Origin: Gordonia hankookensis
GTDB taxonomy: Bacteria > Actinomycetota > Actinomycetes > Mycobacteriales > Mycobacteriaceae
DNA length: 64,000 nucleotides
NCBI RefSeq assembly: GCF_014673215.1
Contig: NZ_JACWMS010000004.1
Coordinates: forward strand, 124,001-188,000
Direction of reading: 5' to 3'
Positions 26,949-36,774 of this stretch are shown piece by piece. Each line of letters opens with the position of its first letter. Position 1 is the first letter of the stretch. The translations under genes were made by a program, and so were the position numbers. The notes beneath the pieces were generated by a model. The model had not been told where the DNA came from. It was given only the letters and a program-made list of their open reading frames with translations, and ran no database searches.

Positions 26949-29900
26949 GTGACCGACAACGGGTCGCCGGCTGACGCGAACGCATCGTCAGGATCGGCGG
27001 AAGAATTTCCCAGCAGGCTTCGCGTGCATGCTCTGGCCAGGACCTTGGGCCTGACCAGCAGACAGGTGCTCGCGCACCTGACCGAGCTGGGGGTGGAGAC
27101 ACGTAGCCCCCAATCGAGTATCGACCGCGAGGTCGCACAGCGGGTGGCTGACCGGGTCCGCGCGCATGTCGAGGTCGACGAGGCCGCCGTCGAGGCGGTC
27201 GAGGATGCCGCCGACACGGCCGGGACCGACGAGACGGTGCAACCCGAGGTCGAGCCGGCCGACCCGGGGCAGGCCGGACCGGACGCCGGTGAGACCACAC
27301 CCGCAGAGACAGCTCCGGCCGTCACCGAGGCACCGGCCGCCGAGAGCCCGGCCCCCGAGACCCCTGCCGCCGAGACCGCGGCTGCGGATGACGGATCGCA
27401 GGCTTCCTCGGCTACGGCAACCCCCGACACGAGCGGCATGCCGTCGTTGTTCTCGTCGGTCGAGCAGACCCAACACCAGCCGATCTCGGCCGCTGAGGTG
27501 GCCGTGTCGCAGCCGCTGTTCCTCTCGCCTCAGGCGGTCGAGCCGGTGAAGCGCGCACCCCGCCAGACGAAGGCCGAGGAGCAACCCGAGGACAAGAAAT
27601 CCCAGGGCGCGAAATCCGACAGGGCGAAGTCCGACAGGTCGACCGATGACGAGGCCGGCGCCGGCAAGGCTGCCGACGCCGACAAGACGCGCGACGCCGA
27701 CACGACCCGCGATGACGACAGCGGGCGCGACGACGACTCGGACGGCGACCGCGGGTCGCGTCGGCGCCGCCGTGGTCGCCGCGGACGAGGCCGTGGTCGG
27801 GGAGACCAGGCCGACACGGGCACCGATGAGACATCCGACTCCACCGACGAGGACTCCGACGACGAGTCGGCCGATGCCGCAGGCGACGACCGGAGTGCAC
27901 GTCCGTCCGGCAAGAAGAGCAAGAAGTCCAAGGCGAAGGACAAGGACCGCGACTCCGACGACGAGGAGAGCGGGAACGACGAGGGCGAGGCCACCGACGA
28001 CGCCGACGGTGGTTCGGGCTCGGAGGATTCCGACCAGAATTCGTCCAAGCGACGTCGACGTCGCCGCCGCCGCAAGGGCGGTGCGGACGCCGAGGACGCC
28101 TCGCTGGACGATCCGCCGAACACCGTGGTGCACGAGCGTGAGCCGCGCAGCAAGCGGGCCCGTGACGAGGTGCAGGGCATCTCCGGTTCCACTCGACTCG
28201 AGGCCAAGCGTCAGCGTCGGCGTGACGGTCGCGACGCGGGTCGTCGACGACCGCCGATTCTGAGCGAGTCCGAGTTCCTGGCGCGACGGGAGGCCGTCGA
28301 CCGGGTGATGGTGGTGCGCGAGCGCAGCGCGAACAGCTCGATCACCGTGGGGGCGAACGGAGGCGACCACGGGCACGACCAGGCCGTGCCGGTCGAGGAC
28401 TACACACAGGTCGCCGTGCTGGAGGACGGGGTGCTCGTCGAGCACTTCGTGACCACCGAGACCTCGTCGTCGATGGTCGGCAACATCTACCTCGGCCGCG
28501 TGCAGAACGTGTTGCCCGGGATGGAGGCCGCATTCGTCGACATCGGTCGGGGACGCAACGGCGTGCTCTACGCCGGCGAGGTCAATTGGGACGCCGCCGG
28601 ACTCGACGGCGGTTCGCGAAAGATCGAGCAGGCGCTCAAGCCGGGCGACAACGTCCTCGTCCAGGTCAGCAAGGACCCGGTCGGGCACAAGGGTGCGCGT
28701 CTGACGACACAGATCTCGCTGGCCGGCCGCTACCTCGTCTACGTACCGGGCGGATCGTCGACGGGTATCAGCCGCAAGCTGCCCGATGTCGAGCGCAAAC
28801 GGCTCAAGAGCATCCTCGGCAAACTCGTCCCCGACGACGCAGGCGTGATCATTCGCACCGCCTCCGAGGGTGTCAGTGCCGAGGATCTCGGCGCCGACAT
28901 CGAGCGCCTCGAAGGTCAGTGGAAAGAGATCGACGCCGCGGTCGCCAAGGCCAAGGGCGGATCCGGTTCGACCTCGCCCCAGGCTCTGTACGAAGAGCCC
29001 GATCTGCTGGTGCGGGTCGTGCGCGACCTGTTCAACGAGGACTTCAAGAAGCTCGTCGTCGAGGGGCAGAAGGCCTGGGATCTGGTCCAGCGCTACATCA
29101 GCGCGGTGGCACCGGATCTGATGGATCGGGTCGAGCGATTCGAGCGTGCGCATGCAGACGCGCCGGACTCGTTCGTCGTGCACCGGATCGACGAGCAGCT
29201 CGCGAAGGCTCTCGATCGCAAGGTCTGGCTGCCCTCGGGTGGCACGCTGATCATCGAACACACCGAGGCCATGACCGTGGTCGACGTGAACACCGGAAAG
29301 TTCACCGGGTCCGGCGGAAACCTCGAGGAGACCGTCACCCGCAACAACCTCGAGGCCGCCGAGGAGATCGTCCGGCAGATGCGTCTGCGCGACATCGGCG
29401 GCATGATCATCGTCGACTTCATCGACATGGTCCTCGAATCCAATCGTGACCTCGTCCTGCGCCGCCTGACCGAGGCGCTCGCACGCGACCGGACCAGGCA
29501 TCAGGTGTCCGAGGTGACCTCGCTCGGGCTGGTGCAGATGACGCGCAAGCGTCTCGGTACGGGACTGCTCGAGGCCTTCTCCACGACGTGCACCCATTGC
29601 AGCGGACGCGGCATCATCGTGCACGCGAATCCGGTCGAGGTCCGATCCGACGACACCGCGAGGTCCGACGGCGGCGGTGGATCGAAGCGATCGCGGCGCA
29701 ATCGTCGCAAGGCCGAGCCGACACCCGAGACGCAGAAGCCTGCACACAATCCGGCCGAGCACCCGATGTTCCGCGCGATGGCGGCCCACACTCACGATCA
29801 CGACGGCGAGCACGATGTTCACGGCGAATCGGACGTGACGGCGGACACCGCGGCCGCCCAGGCAGATGCTGCTCAGGGCGACCACGCCGACGTGGTCGAG

Positions 29901-30341
29901 AAGACCCCGAAGGTCTCGGTGGAGACGTCGGTGGACAGCGACTCTCGTGACGCCGACTCTGGCGACGCAGATTCCCGGGAAGCAGATTCCCGGGACGACG
30001 TGAGTTCCGAGCCCGGCACGGCCGCGAGCGAGTCCGTGGCCGCGCCTGCCGAGCAGACCGGGACCGCAGCGAGCAAGCACGAGGACGCGGCCTCGCAGTC
30101 CGAGCCGGCGCCCACCGCGCCGAAACGCCGACGTCGGGTGGTCCGCCAGGCGGCCTCCCCGCCGACGGCCTCGGAGCCGGTGGTCCTCACCGCCGACACG
30201 GACGGATCGTCGTCGGGACCGAAGACCACGTTCGGGCCGGTCGGCGGGACCGCATCGTCCGAGGCCGCCGTTGCGGTCAGGCGTCGCCCTCGTCGCCGGA
30301 CGGCAGGCAGGCCTGCCGGCCCGCCGCCGGCGGAGGAATGA
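26949..30341 (+). CDS. rne: Ribonuclease E/G
   Basis: Endoribonuclease that starts mRNA decay and matures rRNA and tRNA. At 1130 residues it has a long acidic/basic disordered N-terminus (about 1-480, with RRRRRGRRGRGRG-type patches), then an S1 RNA-binding domain (from about 487), the DNase-I-like catalytic region with the metal-binding Asp residues in VDVNTGKFTG and IIVDFIDM, and the Zn-link Cys pair CTHC near residue 880. The C-terminal tail (about 900-1130) is disordered, with a His/Asp-rich patch and short Asp/Ser repeats. Catalytic core in the middle with arms on both sides is the usual actinobacterial architecture. Confidence 0.95.
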   Translation: MTDNGSPADANASSGSAEEFPSRLRVHALARTLGLTSRQVLAHLTELGVETRSPQSSIDREVAQRVADRVRAHVEVDEAAVEAVEDAADTAGTDETVQPEVEPADPGQAGPDAGETTPAETAPAVTEAPAAESPAPETPAAETAAADDGSQASSATATPDTSGMPSLFSSVEQTQHQPISAAEVAVSQPLFLSPQAVEPVKRAPRQTKAEEQPEDKKSQGAKSDRAKSDRSTDDEAGAGKAADADKTRDADTTRDDDSGRDDDSDGDRGSRRRRRGRRGRGRGRGDQADTGTDETSDSTDEDSDDESADAAGDDRSARPSGKKSKKSKAKDKDRDSDDEESGNDEGEATDDADGGSGSEDSDQNSSKRRRRRRRRKGGADAEDASLDDPPNTVVHEREPRSKRARDEVQGISGSTRLEAKRQRRRDGRDAGRRRPPILSESEFLARREAVDRVMVVRERSANSSITVGANGGDHGHDQAVPVEDYTQVAVLEDGVLVEHFVTTETSSSMVGNIYLGRVQNVLPGMEAAFVDIGRGRNGVLYAGEVNWDAAGLDGGSRKIEQALKPGDNVLVQVSKDPVGHKGARLTTQISLAGRYLVYVPGGSSTGISRKLPDVERKRLKSILGKLVPDDAGVIIRTASEGVSAEDLGADIERLEGQWKEIDAAVAKAKGGSGSTSPQALYEEPDLLVRVVRDLFNEDFKKLVVEGQKAWDLVQRYISAVAPDLMDRVERFERAHADAPDSFVVHRIDEQLAKALDRKVWLPSGGTLIIEHTEAMTVVDVNTGKFTGSGGNLEETVTRNNLEAAEEIVRQMRLRDIGGMIIVDFIDMVLESNRDLVLRRLTEALARDRTRHQVSEVTSLGLVQMTRKRLGTGLLEAFSTTCTHCSGRGIIVHANPVEVRSDDTARSDGGGGSKRSRRNRRKAEPTPETQKPAHNPAEHPMFRAMAAHTHDHDGEHDVHGESDVTADTAAAQADAAQGDHADVVEKTPKVSVETSVDSDSRDADSGDADSREADSRDDVSSEPGTAASESVAAPAEQTGTAASKHEDAASQSEPAPTAPKRRRRVVRQAASPPTASEPVVLTADTDGSSSGPKTTFGPVGGTASSEAAVAVRRRPRRRTAGRPAGPPPAEE

Positions 30342-30384
30342 GGATGACGACCGCTGTGAGCAGGTCGGGAGGCTGCACGTGAGT

Positions 30385-30414
30385 TTGACCCGAGCGACGA
30401 CGGTCCCGTAATCT
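30385..30414 (+). promoter_or_regulatory. rplU-rpmA promoter
   Basis: A -35 TTGACC (30385-30390) and a -10 TAATCT (30409-30414) with an 18-base spacer, close to the vegetative sigma consensus. It implies a leader of about 220 nt before rplU. Confidence 0.65.
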
Positions 30415-30534
30415 TGATTGGTCGCCTTCCGCGGAGGGCTTGCGCTGTGCCCGGAACATCCAGGACGACCCTGGAACCGACAGACGCGCGAGATCCGACG
30501 GCAGGCATCTGGTGTGATCCGTAGTGACTCCCCG

Positions 30535-30598
30535 GCGCAGATGCGGGGTTGGCGTGCGGCCCGTACCAGGCACGCACCACCCACACACCCCGGTGCGC
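30535..30598 (+). promoter_or_regulatory. Structured leader upstream of rplU
   Basis: Three nested helices: GCGCA/TGCGC (30535-30539 with 30594-30598), CGGGGT/ACCCCG (30544-30549 with 30587-30592) and GCGTGC/GCACGC (30552-30557 with 30570-30575). They form one long interrupted hairpin in the 5' leader, 45 bases before the L21 start. Such leaders often bind the encoded ribosomal protein for feedback control; that role is inferred here. The rest of the 300-base gap between rne and rplU holds only the promoter. Confidence 0.45.
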
Positions 30599-30643
30599 AA
30601 CAGCGCCGTGGGTCCGACAGACGAGTTAAAGAGGACAGCTTCG

Positions 30644-30955
30644 ATGGCAACGTACGCGATCGTCAAGACCGGCGGTAAGCAGTACAAGGTCGCTGAGGGC
30701 GACATTGTGAAGGTCGAGAAGATCGACAGCGAGCCGGGCAGCAGCGTGAGCCTGCCGGTGGCGCTGGTCGTCGATGGCTCGAACCTCACCACCGATGCGG
30801 ACAAGCTGGCGAAGATCTCGGTGACCGGTGAGGTCGTCGAGCACGTCAAGGGCCCGAAGATCCGCATCCACAAGTTCAAGAACAAGACCGGCTACCACAA
30901 GCGCCAGGGTCACCGTCAGAAGCTGACGGTCCTCAAGGTCACCGGTATCAAGTAA
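30644..30955 (+). CDS. rplU: 50S ribosomal protein L21
   Basis: 103-residue large-subunit protein binding 23S rRNA. The sequence [16 protein letters not shown] and the C-terminal signature [15 protein letters not shown] are characteristic. AAAGAGGA precedes the ATG. Forms an operon with rpmA, 36 bases downstream, as in nearly all bacteria. Confidence 0.97.
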   Translation: MATYAIVKTGGKQYKVAEGDIVKVEKIDSEPGSSVSLPVALVVDGSNLTTDADKLAKISVTGEVVEHVKGPKIRIHKFKNKTGYHKRQGHRQKLTVLKVTGIK

Positions 30956-30991
30956 CTCGATTCCCGCACGTACCTCAGGAGGACTGCAGAG

Positions 30992-31255
30992 ATGGCACAC
31001 AAGAAGGGCGCGTCCAGCTCGCGCAACGGTCGTGATTCCAACGCCCAGCGACTCGGCGTCAAGCGTTTCGGTGGACAGAAGGTCAGCGCGGGCGAGATCC
31101 TGGTCCGCCAGCGCGGCACCAAGTTCCACCCGGGCGTCAATGTCGGTCGCGGTGGCGACGACACCCTGTTCGCACTGGAGACCGGCTCGGTGGAGTTCGG
31201 CACCAAGCGTGGCCGCAAGACGGTGAACATCGTCCCGGAGACCGTCGCGGTCTGA
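30992..31255 (+). CDS. rpmA: 50S ribosomal protein L27
   Basis: 87-residue protein whose N-terminal tail reaches the peptidyl-transferase centre. It starts [16 protein letters not shown], directly with the functional tail, so it is not the cleaved type known in Firmicutes. AGGAGG precedes the ATG at good spacing. Followed by a strong terminator. Confidence 0.97.
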   Translation: MAHKKGASSSRNGRDSNAQRLGVKRFGGQKVSAGEILVRQRGTKFHPGVNVGRGGDDTLFALETGSVEFGTKRGRKTVNIVPETVAV

Positions 31256-31284
31256 CGGACGCCGGGAGCACGTTCGGCTCTACA

Positions 31285-31333
31285 CAGGGCGGGCAAGGGT
31301 CATGACGTACCCGGCCCGCCCTGCTTGTTTTTC
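31285..31333 (+). terminator. Intrinsic terminator after rpmA, ending at the obg ribosome site
   Basis: A perfect 10-bp stem (CAGGGCGGGC with GCCCGCCCTG), a 19-nt loop, then CTTGTTTTTC. This is the clearest U-tract terminator in the window. The T-run ends a few bases before the AGGAAGGA of obg. Confidence 0.88.
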
Positions 31334-31351
31334 TCAGGAAGGAAGTCACCG

Positions 31352-32824
31352 ATGTCTCGGTTCGTCGACCGTGTGACGATTCACGTCGCGGCGGGCAACG
31401 GCGGCCATGGCTGCTCGTCGGTGCACCGCGAGAAGTTCAAGCCGCTCGGCGGTCCCGACGGTGGCAACGGGGGCAACGGTGGGTCGGTTCGTCTCGTCGT
31501 CGACCCGCAGGTGCACACGCTGCTGGACTTCCACTTCCGGCCGCACGCCAAGGCGTCCAACGGTAAGCCGGGCGCCGGGGACAACCGCGACGGTGCCACC
31601 GGTGACGACCTGGTGCTGGCAGTTCCCGACGGGACCGTCGTGCTCGACGAGGACGGCACGATCCTCGTCGACCTGGTCGGCGAGGGCACCACATTCGAGG
31701 CCGCACAAGGTGGACGCGGGGGACTGGGCAACGCCTCCCTCGCCTCCAAGGCACGCAAGGCGCCGGGCTTCGCACTGCTCGGGGAGGAAGGTCAGCACCG
31801 GGACCTCGTCCTGGAGCTGAAGTCCGTCGCCGACGTCGGTCTCGTCGGGTTCCCGTCGGCAGGCAAGTCGTCGCTCGTGTCGGTGTTGTCGGCGGCCAAG
31901 CCGAAGATCGCCGACTACCCGTTCACCACGCTCGCGCCGAATCTCGGAGTGGTGCAGACCGCCGGAGACGTGTTCACCATCGCCGACGTTCCGGGCCTGA
32001 TCCCCGGTGCCTCGACCGGCCGTGGGCTGGGGCTGGAGTTCCTCCGGCACCTGGAACGCTGTGCAGTGCTCGCTCACGTCGTCGACTGCGCCACCTTGGA
32101 GCCCGGTCGTGATCCGGTCTCCGACATCGACGCCCTCGAGGCGGAACTGGCCGCATATCAGCCCGCTCTCGACACCGACCACAGCCTGGGCGACCTGGCC
32201 GAGCGACCGCGCGTGGTCATCCTCAACAAGATCGATGTCCCCGACGCGGCCGACCTTGCTGATCTCGTCGAACCCGAACTCGCAGAACGTGGTTGGCCGG
32301 TCTTCCGCATCTCCGCCGTGAGCCATGAGGGGCTGCGGGAACTGACCTTCGCCCTGGCGAAGTTGGTCGCGGACTATCGCGAGAGCCATCCGAAGCCCCA
32401 GCCGCGCCGCCAGGTGATCCGTCCCAAGGCAGTCGACGAGGCAGGCTTCAGTGTCTCCGCCGATCCCGATGTGGACGGCGGATTCATCGTGCGCGGCACC
32501 CGCCCGGAGCGGTGGATCGCACAGACCCAATTCGACAACGACGAGGCCGTCGGTTATTTGGCCGACCGTCTCAACCGGCTCGGGGTGGAGGACGAACTCG
32601 TCCGCCTGGGCGCCCAGCCCGGTGCACCCGTGACGATCGGCGACGTGTCGTTCGACTGGGAGCCGATGACGCCCATGGGTGACGACGTCCCGGTCACCGG
32701 GCGCGGCACCGACATCCGGCTCGACCGCAACGACCGCGTCGGGGCGGCCGAGCGTAAGCAGGCCCGGCGGTTGCGCCGCGGCGTGCCGCAGCCCGACGAG
32801 GACGGCGAACAGGACGTCCGGTGA
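31352..32824 (+). CDS. obg: GTPase Obg
   Basis: Essential GTPase involved in 50S ribosome assembly and stress signalling. The 490-residue protein has the glycine-rich Obg fold (1-158), a G domain with GFPSAGKSS (from about 166), DVPGL and NKID, and a C-terminal OCT domain (about 350-430) followed by a charged tail. ATG 31352 follows AGGAAGGA; the upstream in-frame ATG has no ribosome site. The stop overlaps the GTG of proB. Confidence 0.96.
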   Translation: MSRFVDRVTIHVAAGNGGHGCSSVHREKFKPLGGPDGGNGGNGGSVRLVVDPQVHTLLDFHFRPHAKASNGKPGAGDNRDGATGDDLVLAVPDGTVVLDEDGTILVDLVGEGTTFEAAQGGRGGLGNASLASKARKAPGFALLGEEGQHRDLVLELKSVADVGLVGFPSAGKSSLVSVLSAAKPKIADYPFTTLAPNLGVVQTAGDVFTIADVPGLIPGASTGRGLGLEFLRHLERCAVLAHVVDCATLEPGRDPVSDIDALEAELAAYQPALDTDHSLGDLAERPRVVILNKIDVPDAADLADLVEPELAERGWPVFRISAVSHEGLRELTFALAKLVADYRESHPKPQPRRQVIRPKAVDEAGFSVSADPDVDGGFIVRGTRPERWIAQTQFDNDEAVGYLADRLNRLGVEDELVRLGAQPGAPVTIGDVSFDWEPMTPMGDDVPVTGRGTDIRLDRNDRVGAAERKQARRLRRGVPQPDEDGEQDVR

Positions 32825-33936
32825 GCGACGTCCGTGAACGGATCGCCCGCGCACGCAGTGTGGTGGTCAAGATCGGATCGTCGGCGCTGACCGACCTGCA
32901 CGAGGGGCTCGACCGGAATCGGCTCGACCGGCTCGCCGACGCGTTGGAAGCGCGGATGCGTGCGGGTTCGGACGTGATCGTGGTGTCGTCGGGTGCGATC
33001 GGTGCCGGGATCGCACCGCTGGGGTTGAAGCGGCGACCGACCGATCTCGCGACCAAACAGGCAGCGGCGAGTGTCGGTCAGTTGGCGCTCGCGCACGCGT
33101 GGGGGACCTCGTTCCATCGTTACGGACGGACCGTCGGACAGGTCCTGCTCACCGCCGATGACATCTCCAACCGTGCCCATCATGCGAATGCCCAACGGAC
33201 ACTTGACCGTCTGCGATCGCTGGGTGCCGTCGCGGTGGTGAACGAGAACGACACCGTTGCGACCACCGAGATCCGTTTCGGCGACAATGATCGGCTTGCC
33301 GCACTCGTCGCCCACCTCGCGGGTGCCGACGCGCTGTTCCTGTTGTCCGACGTCGACGGACTCTACGACGGTGACCCGCGCCGGGTCGGCGCCGACGGGC
33401 GTCGGGCGCGGTTGATCCCTGAGGTCCACGGGCCGGAGGACCTCGACGGGGTGATCGCAGGCTCCGGAGGAGCGCTCGGTACCGGCGGAATGGCCTCCAA
33501 GCTCGCCGCTGCCAGACTGTCGGCCGACGCCGGTGTGCCGGTGCTGCTCGCCGCGGCCGATCAGGCTCCGCAGGCGTTGGCGGATGCCTCGGTCGGGACG
33601 GTCTTCGCGGCACGGGACGAGCGCCTCTCCGCGCGGCGGTTCTGGGTTCGGCATGCGGCGGACGCGCGCGGACAACTCGTGCTCGATGACGGCGCGGTCG
33701 CGGCGGTCGCGCGGCGACGCCGCTCGCTGCTGGCGGCAGGCATCGTCGGCGTGAACGGGCGGTTCTATGGCGGCGACGTTGTGGAACTCGTCGACCTCAC
33801 CGGTGCCGTGCGGGCGCGTGGAGTGGTCGCCTACGACTCCGACGACATCGCCCTGGCGGTGGGGCGCTCGACCAGAGACCTGCCGTCGGAGCTCCGTCGC
33901 CCGGTGATCCACGCGGACGATCTGGTCGCGACCTGA
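32821..33936 (+). CDS. proB: Glutamate 5-kinase
   Basis: First step of proline synthesis: phosphorylates glutamate with ATP. The 371-residue protein has the amino-acid kinase fold ([34 protein letters not shown], the kinase signature [12 protein letters not shown]) and a C-terminal PUA domain (about 280-360). It starts in the obg stop (GTGA). Proline is also an osmolyte, as is the ectoine made by the genes just downstream on the other strand, though no shared control is visible. Confidence 0.95.
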   Translation: MSDVRERIARARSVVVKIGSSALTDLHEGLDRNRLDRLADALEARMRAGSDVIVVSSGAIGAGIAPLGLKRRPTDLATKQAAASVGQLALAHAWGTSFHRYGRTVGQVLLTADDISNRAHHANAQRTLDRLRSLGAVAVVNENDTVATTEIRFGDNDRLAALVAHLAGADALFLLSDVDGLYDGDPRRVGADGRRARLIPEVHGPEDLDGVIAGSGGALGTGGMASKLAAARLSADAGVPVLLAAADQAPQALADASVGTVFAARDERLSARRFWVRHAADARGQLVLDDGAVAAVARRRRSLLAAGIVGVNGRFYGGDVVELVDLTGAVRARGVVAYDSDDIALAVGRSTRDLPSELRRPVIHADDLVAT

Positions 33937-33991
33937 CCTGGCGCAGCTGTTGCGCCTCGGGCACTTTCGTGACCCGTGCCCGGGTCGGCGC

Positions 33992-34888
33992 TCATGCCGT
34001 CGCGCGCACCTGTGACTCCGACAACCTCGGTAGCACCACCGACGCGAGGTGGTCGATCTTGAGGTCGGCGATGTCGTCGGCTCGGGTTGCGCCCCGGTTG
34101 ACTATGGCGAGCTTCTTTCCGGCGCGGTGCGCATGTCGGGCAAACCGCAGGCCGCTCATCACGGTCAGCGACGATCCGATCACCAGCAGGGCATCCGCCT
34201 CGTCGACCATCGAGAATGCCTGGCGCACCAACGGTTTGGGAACGCTCTCGCCGAAGTAGACGATGTCGGGTTTGACGATGCCGCCGCATCGGGGGCAGTC
34301 GACCATCTGGAAATCGCTGGTGTCGTCGATGGCGGCGTCGGCGTCGGGGGCCACCTCGATGGCGCCTCGGCCACGGACCCGAGAAGTGAATCCGGTGTTG
34401 AGCGCGTCGAGTTCGCGGGCCAGTCGGTGCCGAGAGATCAGCCAGTCGCAGTCGAGACATCGGACGCGTCCGTAGCAGCCGTGGAGTTCGAGGACCCTTC
34501 GGGTGCCTGCCTTGGTGTGCAGCATGTCGACGTTCTGGGTGATCACTCCGGTGAGGAGACCGGTGCGTTGCCACTCGGTGAGTGCCCGATGCGCGGCATT
34601 GGGCCGTGCGGCATCCATGTGCCGCCAACCGAGATGGTTGCGGGCCCAGTAATGGCGACGGAACTCCGGCGACGACAGGAACATCTCCAGGGTCATCGGC
34701 GTGCGCGGTGGAGCGCCCGGGCTGCGATAGTCGGGGATGCCGGAATCGGTGGAGATGCCGGCACCTGTCAGCGCCACGATTCGTCGCCCGTCGAGCAATG
34801 CGCGCAACTCGTCGATCCGCGCCTCGACATCGGTGTCGACGGCTGTCGGCTCGGCCGGATCCCAGCCGATCTGGAGTCGAGTGCGCAC
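33992..34888 (-). CDS. NAD-dependent protein deacylase (sirtuin)
   Basis: A 298-residue Sir2-family enzyme that removes acyl groups from lysine using NAD+. The NAD-binding TGAGIST is at residues 41-47, the TQNVDMLH motif and the catalytic His (ELHGC) follow, and a zinc site is formed by two Cys pairs (CLDC and CPRC). The pairs are separated by an insertion longer than usual. The start is GTG 34888, seven bases after TACCCT on the minus strand and without a ribosome site; the open frame continues upstream only as read-through of the neighbour's antisense. Separated from ectABC by a strong terminator. Confidence 0.92.
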   Translation of the reverse strand: MRTRLQIGWDPAEPTAVDTDVEARIDELRALLDGRRIVALTGAGISTDSGIPDYRSPGAPPRTPMTLEMFLSSPEFRRHYWARNHLGWRHMDAARPNAAHRALTEWQRTGLLTGVITQNVDMLHTKAGTRRVLELHGCYGRVRCLDCDWLISRHRLARELDALNTGFTSRVRGRGAIEVAPDADAAIDDTSDFQMVDCPRCGGIVKPDIVYFGESVPKPLVRQAFSMVDEADALLVIGSSLTVMSGLRFARHAHRAGKKLAIVNRGATRADDIADLKIDHLASVVLPRLSESQVRATA

Positions 34889-34895
34889 TCTGCCC

Positions 34896-34901
34896 AGGGT
34901 A
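34896..34901 (-). promoter_or_regulatory. Sirtuin -10 hexamer (leaderless)
   Basis: TACCCT on the minus strand, seven bases before the GTG at 34888; consistent with a transcript starting at the start codon. Confidence 0.45.
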
Positions 34902-34913
34902 ACCGCACAGACG

Positions 34914-34950
34914 CAGGACCCGCCACGACGAGACGTCGTGGCGGGTCCTG
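34914..34950 (-). terminator. ectABC terminator
   Basis: A perfect 17-bp stem with a 3-nt AGA loop, 27 bases beyond the ectC stop. The strongest hairpin in the window. Confidence 0.88.
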
Positions 34951-34977
34951 AGCCTGTGGCGCGATGGCCGACCGCGG

Positions 34978-35400
34978 CTATACGGTGCTGTGCTTGCCGG
35001 CCGGGGCCGGCACGGCGACGAGCGGGTACACGCCGTCCTCGTCGTGCACCTCGGTGCCGACGACGGGCGGGTTGAAGACGCACAGCATGCGCATCTGGGT
35101 ATCCGCGGTGACCGTGTGCCGTTCGTGGCCGTTCAGCAGGTACATGGTGCCGGGCGCGAGCGGATAGGTCTCGCCGGTTTCGCGGTCGAGGAGCGTGCCC
35201 TCGCCTTCGACGAGCCAGACCGCCTCCACGTGGTTGGCGTAGTGGAACTCGTTGACCGACCCGGCGTTGATGGTGGTCTCGTGGAAGGAGAACCCGACGT
35301 GGTCGCCACCGAGGACGATCCGCTTGGAGACCCAATTGCCCTTCGGGTCGGCGACGTCGCGGTCGGTACCGGTGATTTCTGCTGTGGTTCGGACGATCAT
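34978..35400 (-). CDS. ectC: L-ectoine synthase
   Basis: Cupin-type enzyme closing N-gamma-acetyl-diaminobutyrate into the ring of ectoine, the last step of the pathway. The 140-residue protein has the two cupin motifs ([14 protein letters not shown] and [13 protein letters not shown]) with the metal-binding His and Glu residues. It starts four bases before the ectB stop (overlap), so translation is coupled. No ectD follows, so hydroxyectoine is not made from this locus. Confidence 0.96.
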   Translation of the reverse strand: MIVRTTAEITGTDRDVADPKGNWVSKRIVLGGDHVGFSFHETTINAGSVNEFHYANHVEAVWLVEGEGTLLDRETGETYPLAPGTMYLLNGHERHTVTADTQMRMLCVFNPPVVGTEVHDEDGVYPLVAVPAPAGKHSTV

Positions 35401-36668
35401 CCGATCACCTCCTTGACGGAATCGCTGATGATCTGCAGTCCGCGACCCAGGTCCTCGGTCGAGATCGTCAGCGCGGGAAGAAGTTTCACGACCTCATCGG
35501 ACGGCCCGGAGGTCTCGGCGAGCAGGCCGGCACCAAATGCCGACGCGCACACCTTGCTGGCGGTCGCCGACTCCTCGAAGACGAGTCCGCGGACCATGCC
35601 ACGGCCACGAGTGCTGATGCCCTCGTAGCGCTCGGCCAGCTCGGTGAAGGCGGTGTTGATCTGCTCACCCTTGGCGTGCACCTCCTTGGTGAGCGAATCA
35701 TCGCTCCAGAAGTGCTCGATGGTCTTCGTGCCGGTCACGAACGCGGGGTTGTTGCCGCGGAACGTGCCGTTGTGCTCACCCGGAGTCCAGACATCGAGCT
35801 CCGGCTTGAACAGCGTCAGGGCCAACGGCAGGCCGTAACCGCTGATCGACTTCGACAGGGTGACGATGTCGGGCTTGATCCCGGCCTCCTCGAACGAGAA
35901 GAACTCGCCGGTGCGGCCGCAGCCCATCTGGACGTCGTCGACGATCAGCAGGATGTCGCGACGCTCGCACAGCTCGGACAGTGCGCGCAGCCACTCCATG
36001 CGGGCGACATTGACGCCGCCCTCGCCCTGCACGGTCTCGACGATCACCGCGGCGGGGCGGTTGAGGCCGCTGCCCGAATCGTCCAGGACGCGCTCGAACC
36101 AACCGAAGTCCTCGGTGACACCGCCGAAGTAGTTGTCGAACGGCATCGGGGTCGCATGGACCAGCGGGATGCCGGCACCGGCGCGCTTCATCGAGTTACC
36201 GGTCACCGAGAGCGAGCCCAGCGTCATACCGTGAAAAGCGTTGGTGAAGCTGATGATCGACTCACGGCCGGTCACCTTGCGGGCCAGCTTGAGAGCTGCC
36301 TCCACCGCATTGGTGCCGGTGGGTCCGGGGAACTGGATCTTGTAGTCCAGCCCGCGCGGCGCGAGGATCTTCTGTGTGAAGGCCTCGATGAACTTTCCCT
36401 TGGCGACGGTGGCCATGTCGAGGCCGTGGGTGATGCCGTCGTCGGAGATGTAGTCCAGCAGAGCCGCTTTCATGATCGGGTTGTTGTGCCCGTAGTTCAG
36501 TGAGCCGGCTCCGGCAAAGAAGTCCAGGTATTCACGACCGGTGGTGTCGGTCATCCATGAACCGCTCGCGCGGGTGAACACGGTCGGCCAGCTGCGGCAG
36601 TAGCTGCGTACTTCGGACTCGTGTTGGGTGAAGACCGAATCATCAACGGTCTGATCGAGAAGCTCCAT
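35397..36668 (-). CDS. ectB: Diaminobutyrate--2-oxoglutarate transaminase
   Basis: Pyridoxal-phosphate aminotransferase (class III) converting aspartate-semialdehyde to L-2,4-diaminobutyrate, the first committed step to ectoine. The 423-residue protein shows the class III core: [16 protein letters not shown], the cofactor-binding [11 protein letters not shown] and the Lys segment LSKSISGYG. The start is ATG 36668 after GGGGGAAG; an upstream in-frame start is not needed. It lies 106 bases after ectA, with an imperfect inverted repeat in the gap. Confidence 0.96.
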   Translation of the reverse strand: MELLDQTVDDSVFTQHESEVRSYCRSWPTVFTRASGSWMTDTTGREYLDFFAGAGSLNYGHNNPIMKAALLDYISDDGITHGLDMATVAKGKFIEAFTQKILAPRGLDYKIQFPGPTGTNAVEAALKLARKVTGRESIISFTNAFHGMTLGSLSVTGNSMKRAGAGIPLVHATPMPFDNYFGGVTEDFGWFERVLDDSGSGLNRPAAVIVETVQGEGGVNVARMEWLRALSELCERRDILLIVDDVQMGCGRTGEFFSFEEAGIKPDIVTLSKSISGYGLPLALTLFKPELDVWTPGEHNGTFRGNNPAFVTGTKTIEHFWSDDSLTKEVHAKGEQINTAFTELAERYEGISTRGRGMVRGLVFEESATASKVCASAFGAGLLAETSGPSDEVVKLLPALTISTEDLGRGLQIISDSVKEVIG

Positions 36669-36774
36669 CGTGACTTCCCCCTTTTTTGTTGTGACGATCA
36701 ATGGACGGCGGCGGCCGAGATCACCGGTGACCCGGGAGTTGGCACCGCCGCAATTTCACAATTGTTGTGCGAAA

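Noticed and set aside
26988-30650. A long minus-strand frame (about 1220 codons) opposite rne
   Set aside because: Antisense shadow of RNase E; no recognisable protein motif and no promoter or ribosome site.
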